Positions 24,037 through 31,597 of a DNA stretch of 64,000 nt are shown one piece after another. Every line of letters begins with the position of its first letter. Positions within the stretch are counted from its first letter, which is position 1. The notes below the pieces were generated by a model. That model was not told the DNA's origin. It ran no database searches and saw nothing but the letters and a program-made list of their open reading frames with translations. Origin of the DNA: Pseudomonas fluorescens (GTDB lineage Bacteria; Pseudomonadota; Gammaproteobacteria; Pseudomonadales; Pseudomonadaceae); the NCBI RefSeq assembly GCF_000802965.1, contig NZ_JSAK01000027.1, positions 151,505 through 215,504 on the forward strand, read 5' to 3'. The translations under genes were made by a program, and so were the position numbers.

Positions 24037-24759
24037 ATGGATGATGAAGGGGATTTCAAGAAAGCGCGTGGTTTTCTGTTGACGTATTCCGCCTTTCTGC
24101 TGGCGATGTGGTTTTTCAAGGCAGAGCTGAAATCGTTCAATCTGCTTGGTGTGAGCCTGACACTGGAACATCACAAAGAAAGCATTTGGTTGGTGCTTGC
24201 GTTTCTGAACGCATACCTCTGGTTCCGCTGCTGGCAACGTATGCCCCATCTCGGTTTGTACTTTGATGAGCCTATGCACGATCTCTACGACGCTGCACTG
24301 GTGTGGTTGGCGGTGAGGGTCAAACGGCCAGCGCTCAGACGTTGTGCAGACGAGCAGTTCAAGTCGAAGCATGAGCCGGGCGAGCAAATGAAATTATTAT
24401 CGTACGGTGGCCACGCCACGGGGCGTAGTTCTGTTGCTGAGGATCAGCGATACCACGGGGATGAAGCGCCAGAGTTACATCAGATAACCCGCGAAGGCCG
24501 CACCAAAATGCACCTTTGGGCAAATTACAAGTACACCTCAAAGGGGGAGTGGACTCCTTTCAGCGCCACTGCAAGCTACGGAGAGTACCAACCTAGTGCT
24601 GTCCTGACATGGACGGCGAAATCCTTTGCCATTGTCAAAGGTGCCTTTGTGACGCCTTGGTTCACTGACCATGTTGCTCCGCTGGTACTGGGTGCAATCA
24701 GTACGACCATCGCCCTCTGGAAATGGGTGGAAATTAACTTCCTGACGGTTGCTGCTTAA
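24037..24759 (+). CDS. Hypothetical membrane protein, three TM segments
   Basis: 240 aa from ATG 24037, GGAG 9 bp upstream. Hydrophobic segments at about 12-27 (FLLTYSAFLLAMWFF), 50-66 (IWLVLAFLNAYLWFRCW) and 208-228 (VAPLVLGAISTTIALWKWVEI). The soluble middle (about 75-200) contains HEPGEQMKLLSYGGHATGRSSVAEDQRYHGDEAPE and MHLWANYKY. No family recognised. It is divergent from the HEPN operon and is the last intact gene before the right attachment site. The frame stays open for 56 codons beyond its TAA stop. Confidence 0.7.
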   Translation: MDDEGDFKKARGFLLTYSAFLLAMWFFKAELKSFNLLGVSLTLEHHKESIWLVLAFLNAYLWFRCWQRMPHLGLYFDEPMHDLYDAALVWLAVRVKRPALRRCADEQFKSKHEPGEQMKLLSYGGHATGRSSVAEDQRYHGDEAPELHQITREGRTKMHLWANYKYTSKGEWTPFSATASYGEYQPSAVLTWTAKSFAIVKGAFVTPWFTDHVAPLVLGAISTTIALWKWVEINFLTVAA

Positions 24760-24930
24760 CAGCGTTTCACTTCTTGCTGTGGTCGCCATAGGCATAACCC
24801 ATGCGGGCAGTTTCCTGCTCGCTTTGGCGCCGGGACGAATGATCCAGAAGCTTTCACAGAGGCTGCAAACGTCCTGAAATTTGCGTTAGACGTTGCCCAG
24901 CAACTGGCTGACAGACATGCGAAGAAATGA
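24760..24930 (+). pseudogene. Possible coding remnant in frame after the membrane-protein stop
   Basis: After the TAA at 24757 the same frame runs another 56 codons to TGA at 24928 and ends in protein-like text (NDPEAFTEAANVLKFALDVAQQLADRHAKK), an amphipathic helix. It has no ATG, GTG or TTG start. It may be the 3' end of a lost gene or an extension cut off by a nonsense mutation. Confidence 0.3.
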
Positions 24931-24962
24931 GCGTCTAAATACCGCAAAACAGCATGACTTGA

Positions 24963-24984
24963 GTAGTACAACAGAGTAGTACAA
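24963..24984. repeat. Right paired GTAGTACAA motifs (putative integrase arm sites)
   Basis: GTAGTACAA starts at 24963 and 24976, the same 13-bp spacing and same orientation as the pair at 14898/14911. The pair ends 52 bp inside the right core repeat. Confidence 0.7.
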
Positions 24985-24992
24985 TCGGAAAA

Positions 24993-25029
24993 CAAAAAAG
25001 CCCCGCAGACCTTGATCTACGGGGCTTTC
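24993..25029 (-). terminator. tRNA-Ser terminator carried by the element
   Basis: AAAAAAGCCCCGCAGACC...GATCTACGGGGCTTTC, read on the minus strand, lies 8 bp downstream of the tRNA-Ser 3' end and ends in a T-run. It resembles the hairpin at 14771-14811 but the loop differs, so it most likely arrived with the element and restores termination. Confidence 0.85.
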
Positions 25030-25036
25030 ATTTGTA

Positions 25037-25056
25037 TGGCGGAGAGATAGGGATTC
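25037..25056. other. attR: right attachment repeat inside tRNA-Ser
   Basis: TGGCGGAGAGATAGGGATTC, matching 14820-14839 at 19 of 20 positions. It forms the CCA end, acceptor strand and T-arm 3' half of the tRNA gene, so the element supplies the 3' end of the functional tRNA. Confidence 0.93.
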
Positions 25057-25126
25057 GAACCCTAGGTACCGGTGAAGGTACAACGGATTTCGAATCCGTC
25101 CCATTCGGCCACTCTGGCATCTCTCC
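25037..25126 (-). tRNA. tRNA-Ser, anticodon CGA
   Basis: 90 nt including encoded CCA. On the minus strand: acceptor GGAGAGA/TCTCTCC, D-arm, anticodon stem ACGGA/TCCGT with loop TTCGAAA (anticodon CGA at 25090-25092, reading UCG), a long variable arm (GTACCTTCACCGGTAC), and T-arm TAGGG-TTCGAAT-CCCTA. The long variable arm confirms class II serine tRNA. Target site of the integrated element. Confidence 0.97.
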
Positions 25127-25209
25127 AACGGCGCGCATCATAACAACACTTTTGCCGGAAGCGAACCCCCTAAGCGAAATTTTTCCGTGCTTTCAGATGC
25201 TTGCGTCGA

Positions 25210-25923
25210 TTAAAGCGGTACGCCCAGACGATTCGCGACTTCTTCGTAGGCTTCGATGACGTCACCGAGGCCCTGACGGAAGCGGTCCTTGTCCATTTTC
25301 TTCTTGGTGGCCTTGTCCCACAGACGGCAGCCGTCCGGGCTGAATTCGTCGCCCAGGACGATAGAGCCGTCGTGGAACACGCCGAATTCCAGTTTGAAGT
25401 CGACCAGCAACAGGCCGGCGTCATCGAACAGTTTGCTCAGCACTTCGTTGACCTTGAGCGACAGTTCTTTCATACGAACCAGTTGCTCGGCGGTGCCCCA
25501 ACCGAATGCCACGACGTGGGATTCGTTGATGAACGGGTCGCCCTTGGCGTCGTCCTTCAGGAACAGTTCGAAGGTGTAAGGGTTGAGCTTCATGCCCTCT
25601 TCAACACCCAGACGCTTGACCAGGCTGCCGGCGGCGTAGTTACGCACGACGCATTCAACCGGGATCATGTCCAGCTTCTTGACCAGGCACTCGTTGTCGC
25701 CCAGCAGCTTGTCGAATTGGGTCGGCACGCCGGCCGCTTCGAGTTTCTGCATGATGAAGGCGTTGAACTTGTTGTTCACCATGCCTTTGCGATCGAGCTG
25801 TTCGATGCGCTTGCCGTCGAACGCCGAGGTGTCGTTGCGAAACAGCAGGATCAAACGGTTAGCGTCGTCGGTCTTGTAAACCGACTTGGCTTTGCCGCGA
25901 TAGAGTTCTTCACGTTTTTCCAT
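25210..25923 (-). CDS. purC: Phosphoribosylaminoimidazole-succinocarboxamide synthase
   Basis: 237 aa, standard bacterial PurC length. N-terminus MEKREELYRGKAKSVYKTDD (nucleotide-binding YRGKAK), then LLFRNDTSAFDG, VVRNYAAGSLVKRLGV (conserved SAICAR synthetase signature), KLEFGVF and LGDEFSPDGCRLWD. It ligates aspartate to CAIR with ATP in purine biosynthesis. Last gene of dapA-bamC-MBL-purC, ahead of the tRNA. Confidence 0.97.
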   Translation of the reverse strand: MEKREELYRGKAKSVYKTDDANRLILLFRNDTSAFDGKRIEQLDRKGMVNNKFNAFIMQKLEAAGVPTQFDKLLGDNECLVKKLDMIPVECVVRNYAAGSLVKRLGVEEGMKLNPYTFELFLKDDAKGDPFINESHVVAFGWGTAEQLVRMKELSLKVNEVLSKLFDDAGLLLVDFKLEFGVFHDGSIVLGDEFSPDGCRLWDKATKKKMDKDRFRQGLGDVIEAYEEVANRLGVPL

Positions 25924-25951
25924 GATGGGCTCCGCTTGCTAAGTAGATGGG

Positions 25952-26710
25952 CTAGGCGATGTGTCGCCAGTCGAGCCCTGAATCTTGATCGGCCAGTTGC
26001 AGCCAGTCCGGGTCGCACCCGAGGGTGTCGACAAAACATTGCCGGGCCAGCTGCGGCAGGTTGTTCTTGCTGCTCAGATGGGCCAGGACCAAATGTTGCA
26101 GGCCTTGCCAGCCTAACTCGGACACCAGGAATGCCGCCTGGTGGTTGTTCAAATGTCCCAGTTCACCGCCTACCCGCTGCTTCAGGAAGTACGGGTAGCG
26201 ACCGCGAGCCAGCATGTCACGGCAATGGTTGGCTTCGATCATCAATGCATCGAGATCCCGATAGCCATCCAGCACCTTGTTGCAATACGAACCCAGGTCG
26301 GTCAACAGGCCGAAACGCCGTTCACCGTCACTGAAGACATATTGCGTCGGCTCCTGTGCGTCGTGGGCCACGGCAATGACACCGATGCTCAAGTTGCCGA
26401 CTTGCAGTTGCTCGCCGCCGGCCAGAAAGCCTGCGGGTTCGATCGGTTTGCGCATCCCGCGCAGGGTGCCGCGACTGAGGTAGACAGGCAGATTGTAGCG
26501 CCGAGACAGCAAACCCACGCCATGCACGTGGTCGGCATGTTCGTGGGTCACGAGTATCGCGCTCAACTGCGCAGGGTTTACACCCAGGCGCAGCAGGCGT
26601 TTTTCGGTTTCCCGCAGGGAGAAACCACAATCCACCAGCACATACGTATCAGCGCTGGCTATCAGCGTGCCGTTCCCTTGGCTACCGCTGCCGAGAACGG
26701 CAAAACGCAT
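25952..26710 (-). CDS. MBL-fold metallo-hydrolase
   Basis: 252 aa. LGSGSQGNGTLI at the N-terminus and LVTHEHADHVHGVG near residue 53 (the HxHxDH zinc motif), with further metal ligands in AVAHDAQEP, LTDLGS and HLSSKNN. This is the YycJ/WalJ-like family of MBL exonuclease-type hydrolases. Cytoplasmic; substrate not certain, probably DNA or RNA by homology. Placed between bamC (4 bp gap) and purC (28 bp gap), the conserved Pseudomonas order. Confidence 0.92.
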   Translation of the reverse strand: MRFAVLGSGSQGNGTLIASADTYVLVDCGFSLRETEKRLLRLGVNPAQLSAILVTHEHADHVHGVGLLSRRYNLPVYLSRGTLRGMRKPIEPAGFLAGGEQLQVGNLSIGVIAVAHDAQEPTQYVFSDGERRFGLLTDLGSYCNKVLDGYRDLDALMIEANHCRDMLARGRYPYFLKQRVGGELGHLNNHQAAFLVSELGWQGLQHLVLAHLSSKNNLPQLARQCFVDTLGCDPDWLQLADQDSGLDWRHIA

Positions 26711-26714
26711 GTGA

Positions 26715-27830
26715 TCAGCCCAGGTTGTCCTGAATCACGCTCAACACTTTGCGCGCCACGTCAGCCGGCGCCACGGTGTTGATGTTTTTCTCGACGGTGA
26801 CCTGAACGCTCTCGCCTACCTTGCTCAGGCGGACCTGATAACGCTCGGCACGGGCTTCAACTTCTTCCTTGTTCGGCGCACTGCCAAACAGGCTGCTGAA
26901 GAAACCTGGCTTGTCGTCCTTCTTCTCGGCTTTTTCCGCCAGGTTGATGTAGTACAGGCCCAGGCTGCGGTTGATATCTTCAACGCGCCATTCGCCCTGT
27001 TCCAGCGCACGACCGACGCTCGACCAGGCACGATCCAGGTCCGAACCGACGTTCAGCACAGGGTTGCCGCTGCCGTCTTCGCTCAGGCTGACACGGTTTG
27101 GCGTATCGAAATCACGGGAAGCCAGCATGGAGACCGAACCGCCCTTCTCCGAGATGCGGCTCATGCTTGCGAGCATGTCGTCAACCAGCGCAGCGTCCAG
27201 GCCAGTGTTGACCGAACGATTGGTGAAAGCGACGTCAGCGGTGCTGCCGGCAGGACGCTCGGCGGTGACCACGTAAATCTCACTGGTATTGCGCTGCACG
27301 CCCGGCTCGACACGTACCCGAGCACGGATTTCGCCGTCAGAGGCGACACCGGCCGCGCTCAGGCGCTTGGTCATCGCTGCGGACAGTTCGTCGGAATGCT
27401 GCCAGGTCGTGGTGAACTCGCCGGTTTGCGGGCGCTGCTCGTCCAGACGGAAGCCGTTGTCCTGGAAGAACTGAACGGCCACTGGCCAGGCTTCGGCCGG
27501 TGGGTTCTGCGCCAGAATCGAGCGCGAATCGCCACTTTTCTGCAGGGTGTATGGGCTCGCATCTGCGGTAGCCGTCAACGGCAGCGGCCGCGGAACGACG
27601 TATTCGCCCTTGGCGGTGTCATCAGCCACGTTGCGCGGAATCGGCAGCAGCGGATCCAGACGCTTGGCAGTGGTGATATCCGGTGGCAGTTGCATCGGTG
27701 CAGTCTGTTGCGCTTCCAGGTAATCGCTACCGCGGTCACGGAAATAACCTTCCGGGCCCCAGATCCATCCGCAGCCACTGGTGCTGGAGATAATCAAGGC
27801 AAGTGCGGAAAGTCCGGCCATTCGCTTCAT
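26715..27830 (-). CDS. bamC: Outer membrane assembly lipoprotein BamC
   Basis: 371 aa from ATG 27830 (MKRMAGLSALALIISSTSGC), GAGGAAG upstream. Signal peptide with a lipobox ending in Cys at about residue 20. This is followed by the unstructured N-terminal segment (GYFRDRGSDYLEAQ, LPPDITTAKRLDPLLPIPR) that binds BamD, and two helix-grip domains. Subunit of the BAM complex that inserts beta-barrel proteins. 17 bp downstream of dapA, the usual linkage. Confidence 0.95.
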   Translation of the reverse strand: MKRMAGLSALALIISSTSGCGWIWGPEGYFRDRGSDYLEAQQTAPMQLPPDITTAKRLDPLLPIPRNVADDTAKGEYVVPRPLPLTATADASPYTLQKSGDSRSILAQNPPAEAWPVAVQFFQDNGFRLDEQRPQTGEFTTTWQHSDELSAAMTKRLSAAGVASDGEIRARVRVEPGVQRNTSEIYVVTAERPAGSTADVAFTNRSVNTGLDAALVDDMLASMSRISEKGGSVSMLASRDFDTPNRVSLSEDGSGNPVLNVGSDLDRAWSSVGRALEQGEWRVEDINRSLGLYYINLAEKAEKKDDKPGFFSSLFGSAPNKEEVEARAERYQVRLSKVGESVQVTVEKNINTVAPADVARKVLSVIQDNLG

Positions 27831-27847
27831 GCGTTGTACTTCCTCAA

Positions 27848-28726
27848 TTAAACCAGGACGCCGGACTGGCGCATGGCCTGTCGCAGCGGTTCGTGACATT
27901 CGGCGCTGAGCCAGGTGAGCGGCAGACGGATACCGTCCGGCATCAAGCCCATTTCATGCAGCGCCCATTTCACGGGAATAGGGTTGGATTCGATAAACAG
28001 GGTTTTATTGAGCGGCATCAGCTTTTCGTGAATGGCACGGGCCTTGTCGGCTTCACCATTCAGCGCAGCGATGCAGAGGTCTGCCATTTCGCGCGGAGCG
28101 ACGTTGGCGGTGACCGAGATGTTGCCTTTGCCACCCAGCAGGATCAGCTCGACAGCCGTGGCGTCGTCCCCGGAAAGCACCAGGAAATCCTTGCTGACGC
28201 CATCGATGATGGCCTTGGCACGGCTCAGGTCGCCGGTGGCTTCCTTGATACCGATGATGTTTTTAACGGTCGACAGACGGATCACGGTCTCGGCCTGCAT
28301 GTCGCAAGCGGTGCGACCTGGCACGTTGTAGAGGATCTGCGGAATGTCGACAGCTTCGGCGATTGTCTTGAAGTGCTGGTACAAGCCTTCCTGGGTCGGC
28401 TTGTTGTAGTACGGCGTGACCAGCAGGCAGGCATCGGCGCCGGCGGTCTTCGCGTTGGTGGTCAGTTCGATGGCTTCGCGGGTCGAGTTGGCGCCGGTAC
28501 CGGCGATCACCGGAATGCGACCATTGACCTGTTTCACTACGCGACGGATGACTTCGATGTGTTCGCTCACATCAAGAGTCGCCGATTCACCTGTAGTGCC
28601 GACCGCCACGATGGCGTGGGTGCCGTTTTGCAGGTGAAAGTCCACCAGTTTGCTCAGGCTGTCCCAGTCGAGACGACCCTGTGCATCCATAGGTGTGACC
28701 AGTGCCACCATACTGCCCGCAATCAT
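27848..28726 (-). CDS. dapA: 4-hydroxy-tetrahydrodipicolinate synthase
   Basis: 292 aa from ATG 28726 (MIAGSMVALVTPMDAQGRLD), AGGAG 8 bp upstream. VGTTGESATL (pyruvate phosphate/substrate loop, near residue 43), YNVPGRTACDMQ with the conserved Tyr, and IIGIKEATGDLSRA with the Schiff-base Lys (near 161) are all present. It condenses pyruvate with aspartate semialdehyde, the first committed step to lysine and peptidoglycan DAP. First gene of the operon and divergent from gcvR. Confidence 0.97.
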   Translation of the reverse strand: MIAGSMVALVTPMDAQGRLDWDSLSKLVDFHLQNGTHAIVAVGTTGESATLDVSEHIEVIRRVVKQVNGRIPVIAGTGANSTREAIELTTNAKTAGADACLLVTPYYNKPTQEGLYQHFKTIAEAVDIPQILYNVPGRTACDMQAETVIRLSTVKNIIGIKEATGDLSRAKAIIDGVSKDFLVLSGDDATAVELILLGGKGNISVTANVAPREMADLCIAALNGEADKARAIHEKLMPLNKTLFIESNPIPVKWALHEMGLMPDGIRLPLTWLSAECHEPLRQAMRQSGVLV

Positions 28727-29054
28727 GCAACCGCTCCTGCCGGAAAAAGAGAGCCGTAATGGTACTGGCGCCAAGATGCTTGTACAAGCGAAGTACTGCG
28801 CTGCCGCCATTCCCCTTGGCGCTGCTTTTCGCTACCCTTCAGACTTTGATCGGTACTGACAAGCTCGTACGTCGGGTTTCAGCCTCCATTTTCGGCATCA
28901 CAAGCCCCGATCCAGCGTTGCCACCCCTCGCTCCTGCCATTGTGGAGCACGTCGCAACCTGCGCCTCGGGTTTTCTGAATTCGCATCCGCAGGCTCGCCC
29001 CCGGCTAAACTGGCCGACAGAAGTATCGACCGCTCATCGCTTTAGGAATGCTGC
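28727..29054. promoter_or_regulatory. Divergent regulatory gap dapA / gcvR
   Basis: About 330 bp with no gene. It must hold the promoters of the dapA operon and of gcvR-bcp. I could not place a convincing promoter pair or riboswitch in it. Confidence 0.4.
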
Positions 29055-29615
29055 ATGTCCACCCCCACAGTTCGCGAACAATTCCTTGTCATCAGTGCCC
29101 TCGGCGCCAACCCCATGGAGCTGACTAACGTCCTGTGCCGCGCCAGCCATGAAAATCGCTGCGCCGTGGTTACTTCTCGCCTGACGCGTCATGGCGAGTG
29201 CAGTGCGTTGGTCCTCGAAATTTCCGGCAGCTGGGACGCCCTGGCGCGTCTGGAAGGCAGCCTGCCCGTGCTGGCCAAACGGCACGCATTCACTGTCAAC
29301 GTGGTGCGCAGCGCCGCGCTGGAGAACCGTCCTCAGGCTCTGCCTTATGTTGCCTATGTCAGCTCGGCCTACCGCTCGGACATCATCAACGAGCTGTGTC
29401 AGTTCTTCATGGACCACAACGTCGAGCTGGAAAACCTGACCTGCGATACCTATCAGGCTCCCCAAACCGGCGGCACCATGCTCAACGCCACGTTCACCGT
29501 GACCTTGCCTGCCGGCGTGCAAATCAGCTGGTTGCGCGATCAGTTCCTGGACTTCGCCGATGCGTTGAACCTGGATGCCCTGATCGAACCATGGCGCCCA
29601 CAGAACCCAATGTAA
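29055..29615 (+). CDS. gcvR: Glycine cleavage system regulator GcvR-type ACT protein
   Basis: 186 aa from ATG 29055 with AGGA upstream. Two ACT domains are visible: FLVISALGANPMELTNVLCRASHENRCAVVTSRL (about 10-45) and YVAYVSSAYRSDIINELCQFFMDHNVELENLTC (about 97-130). GcvR-type proteins bind glycine and modulate GcvA in enteric bacteria; in Pseudomonas the target is less certain. 10 bp upstream of bcp and likely co-transcribed. Confidence 0.92.
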   Translation: MSTPTVREQFLVISALGANPMELTNVLCRASHENRCAVVTSRLTRHGECSALVLEISGSWDALARLEGSLPVLAKRHAFTVNVVRSAALENRPQALPYVAYVSSAYRSDIINELCQFFMDHNVELENLTCDTYQAPQTGGTMLNATFTVTLPAGVQISWLRDQFLDFADALNLDALIEPWRPQNPM

Positions 29616-29625
29616 GGAAGCTTTC

Positions 29626-30099
29626 ATGGCCGTTGCCATCGATCAACCGGTTGTCGATTTCGAAGCACCCGCCACCAGCGGGCAAACCGTTAGCCTCGCG
29701 AGCCTCAAAGGCAAGCAAGTGGTGATCTACTTCTATCCGAAGGACAGTACGCCGGGTTGCACGACACAGGGTCAGGGCTTTCGCGATCAGCTGGAAGCTT
29801 TCAAAGTGGCAAACACTGAAGTCTTCGGTGTGTCGCGTGACAGCCTGAAATCCCACGAGAACTTCAAGGCCAAGCAGGCATTTACCTTCGAGCTGATCAG
29901 CGACAAGGAAGAAGCCCTTTGCCAATTGTTCGATGTGATCAAGCTGAAGAAGCTTTATGGCAAGGAATACATGGGCGTTGATCGCAGCACGTTCCTGATC
30001 GACAAGGATGGCGTGCTGCGCCAGGAATGGCGTGGTGTGAAAGTGCCGGGACATGTTGACACTGTTTTGGCGGCGGCCCAGGCCTTGAATAAAGCCTGA
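29626..30099 (+). CDS. bcp: Thioredoxin-dependent peroxiredoxin BCP
   Basis: 157 aa. YFYPKDSTPGCTTQGQGFRD carries the peroxidatic Cys45 in TPGCT. The usual second Cys five residues later is Gln50 here, whereas C99 is kept (EALCQLF), so recycling must use C99 or an external thiol. It reduces hydroperoxides with thioredoxin in the cytoplasm. Ends before a REP-type hairpin that likely terminates the gcvR-bcp transcript. Confidence 0.95.
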   Translation: MAVAIDQPVVDFEAPATSGQTVSLASLKGKQVVIYFYPKDSTPGCTTQGQGFRDQLEAFKVANTEVFGVSRDSLKSHENFKAKQAFTFELISDKEEALCQLFDVIKLKKLYGKEYMGVDRSTFLIDKDGVLRQEWRGVKVPGHVDTVLAAAQALNKA

Positions 30100-30104
30100 G
30101 CCTT

Positions 30105-30152
30105 AAAAGATCGCAGCCTTCGGCAGCTCCTGCAGAAGGCTGTGATCTTTTT
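30105..30152. terminator. REP-derived hairpin acting as likely bidirectional terminator
   Basis: AAAAGATCGCAGCCTTC...GAAGGCTGTGATCTTTTT between convergent bcp and the PerM-like gene; A-tract and T-tract flank the stem. Same sequence class as the hairpin at 5261-5336. Confidence 0.8.
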
Positions 30153-30157
30153 ACACT

Positions 30158-31228
30158 CTAAAGCAGCGGCGCCACTATCGGTTCCTTGCGCGGCCAAGCA
30201 TCGAGCACAGCCTTGAATAGCGTCGCCAGGGGAATCGCAAAAAACACCCCCCAAAAGCCCCACAACCCGCCAAACAACAGCACCGCACAAATAATCGCCA
30301 CCGGATGCAGGTTGACCGCTTCCGAGAACAACAGCGGCACCAACACGTTGCCGTCCAGCGTCTGAATGATCCCGTAAACCGCCATCAAATAGATGAACTG
30401 ATCGCTCCAGCCCCACTGAAACAGCGCAATCAGGAGCACCGGTACGGTCACCACCACGGCCCCGACGTAGGGCACCACCACCGACACCCCGACCAGCAAC
30501 GCCAGTAGCGCCGCGTAGTTGAGTTCCAACACGACGAAAGCGATATACGTCACGCCACCGCAGATGAAAATCTCGATGACCTTGCCGCGAATGTAATTGG
30601 CGATCTGCCGGTTCATTTCATGGGCGACGCGGGTGATCAGCGCCCGCTCACGGGGCAAATATCCGCGCACCCATTCCCCGATCATTTGCCGATCCTTGAG
30701 GAAGAAAAACACCAGGATCGGCACCAACACCAGATAAATCATGATGTTCACCAGCAGCGGCAAACTCGACAGCGAGAACGTCAGCGCCCATTGGCCGAAC
30801 TTGCCGATCTCGCCCCGCGCCACTTCAATGGCCTGCAGCACCTGCTCATCGGAAACCAGATGCGGATAGCGTTCAGGTAATAACAGCAGCAGCGACTGCC
30901 ACTTGGCGAGCATGCCCGGCAATTCGTTGAACAGCGTGATCAATTGATGCCAGAGCAACGGCACCACGACCACGATGAACACCAGCAACAACCCCATGAA
31001 CAGGGCAAAGACCAGCCCCACCGCCGCCCCACCCGGCACCCGCATGCGTTCAAGGGTCACTACCAGCCCCTGCATCAGATACGCCAGCACCATCCCTGCC
31101 AACACCGGCGCAAGCATGCCGCCCAGCGTCAACACGGCCGTGAACGCCAGGAACAGCAGGACTGCCAGAACCACGGCTTCTTCATCAGAGAAGTAGCGCT
31201 GAATCCAGTCGCGTAACACTTTGAACAT
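30158..31228 (-). CDS. AI-2E family transporter (PerM-like)
   Basis: 356 aa from ATG 31228, with AAGGAT 6 bp upstream; the extra TTG codon upstream is not needed. Eight or so hydrophobic segments; the C-terminal half has the family blocks ALLALLVGVSVVVPYVGAVVVTVPV and DGNVLVPLLFSEAVNLHPVAIICAVLLFGGLWGFWGVFFAIPLATLFKAVL. AI-2E family members export small molecules or act as antiporters; substrate unknown. Inner membrane. Probably co-transcribed with tusA, which lies 31 bp upstream. Confidence 0.92.
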   Translation of the reverse strand: MFKVLRDWIQRYFSDEEAVVLAVLLFLAFTAVLTLGGMLAPVLAGMVLAYLMQGLVVTLERMRVPGGAAVGLVFALFMGLLLVFIVVVVPLLWHQLITLFNELPGMLAKWQSLLLLLPERYPHLVSDEQVLQAIEVARGEIGKFGQWALTFSLSSLPLLVNIMIYLVLVPILVFFFLKDRQMIGEWVRGYLPRERALITRVAHEMNRQIANYIRGKVIEIFICGGVTYIAFVVLELNYAALLALLVGVSVVVPYVGAVVVTVPVLLIALFQWGWSDQFIYLMAVYGIIQTLDGNVLVPLLFSEAVNLHPVAIICAVLLFGGLWGFWGVFFAIPLATLFKAVLDAWPRKEPIVAPLL

Positions 31229-31259
31229 CAATAATCCTTATGAACAAACGCAGCAGGTT

Positions 31260-31499
31260 TCAGGCTTTTTTCAACCAGTAACGGTAAACGCCCGCCTCAT
31301 CTTCTTCGCGAAGCAGCGTATGACCCGCCAATCGGGCAAAGGTGCGGAAGTCACGCTGCGAACCCGCATCCGTTGCGATGACCTTGAGCACCGCACCACT
31401 GGCCAGGCGATTGAGTTCCATTTTTGCCTTGAGCAACGGCAACGGACAATTCAGGCCGCTGGCGTCCAGTTCAACGTCATGGGCTAAAGCGTCGGTCAT
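31260..31499 (-). CDS. tusA: Sulfurtransferase TusA-family protein
   Basis: 79 aa, the family length. VELDASGLNCPLPLLKAKMEL contains the Cys-Pro-x-Pro active site (C18) that carries a persulfide. RDFRTFARLAGH is the conserved second helix. It relays sulfur for tRNA thiolation or related pathways. Upstream of the PerM-like gene and divergent from bepA. Confidence 0.95.
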   Translation of the reverse strand: MTDALAHDVELDASGLNCPLPLLKAKMELNRLASGAVLKVIATDAGSQRDFRTFARLAGHTLLREEDEAGVYRYWLKKA

Positions 31500-31597
31500 T
31501 GCATAACTCCGGGGCGGGTGGCTGAGTTGCTTAGAATATCTGGTCGCAGCGCTGGTGTCCGGCTACAGTAAGGTCTTTGTCGACTAAGGCTTTGTGC

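Larger units (their letters stand above)
14820..25056. mobile_element. 10.2-kb integrative element in tRNA-Ser(CGA)
   Basis: Bounded by direct repeats of the tRNA 3' end, with an adjacent tyrosine integrase at the left edge reading inward, and paired GTAGTACAA motifs inside each end. Contents: integrase, replicon-like module, HNH/AP2-like protein, XRE regulator, resolvase, PD-(D/E)xK-like gene, HEPN/zinc-ribbon/membrane cassette. Base composition is visibly more AT-rich than the flanks, most strongly at 21.5-24.0 kb. No relaxase, capsid, terminase or conjugation gene was seen, so it is not an obvious prophage or ICE; a plasmid-like integrative element or phage satellite fits best. Confidence 0.93.

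Noticed and set aside
24756..24995. 79-codon minus-strand frame at the right end of the element
   Set aside because: Composition looks random (many Cys and Ser) and the opposite strand is more protein-like; it also runs through the putative arm sites.
14820..25056. Prophage or conjugative element
   Set aside because: No capsid, tail, terminase, lysis, relaxase or secretion gene is present among the readable genes.
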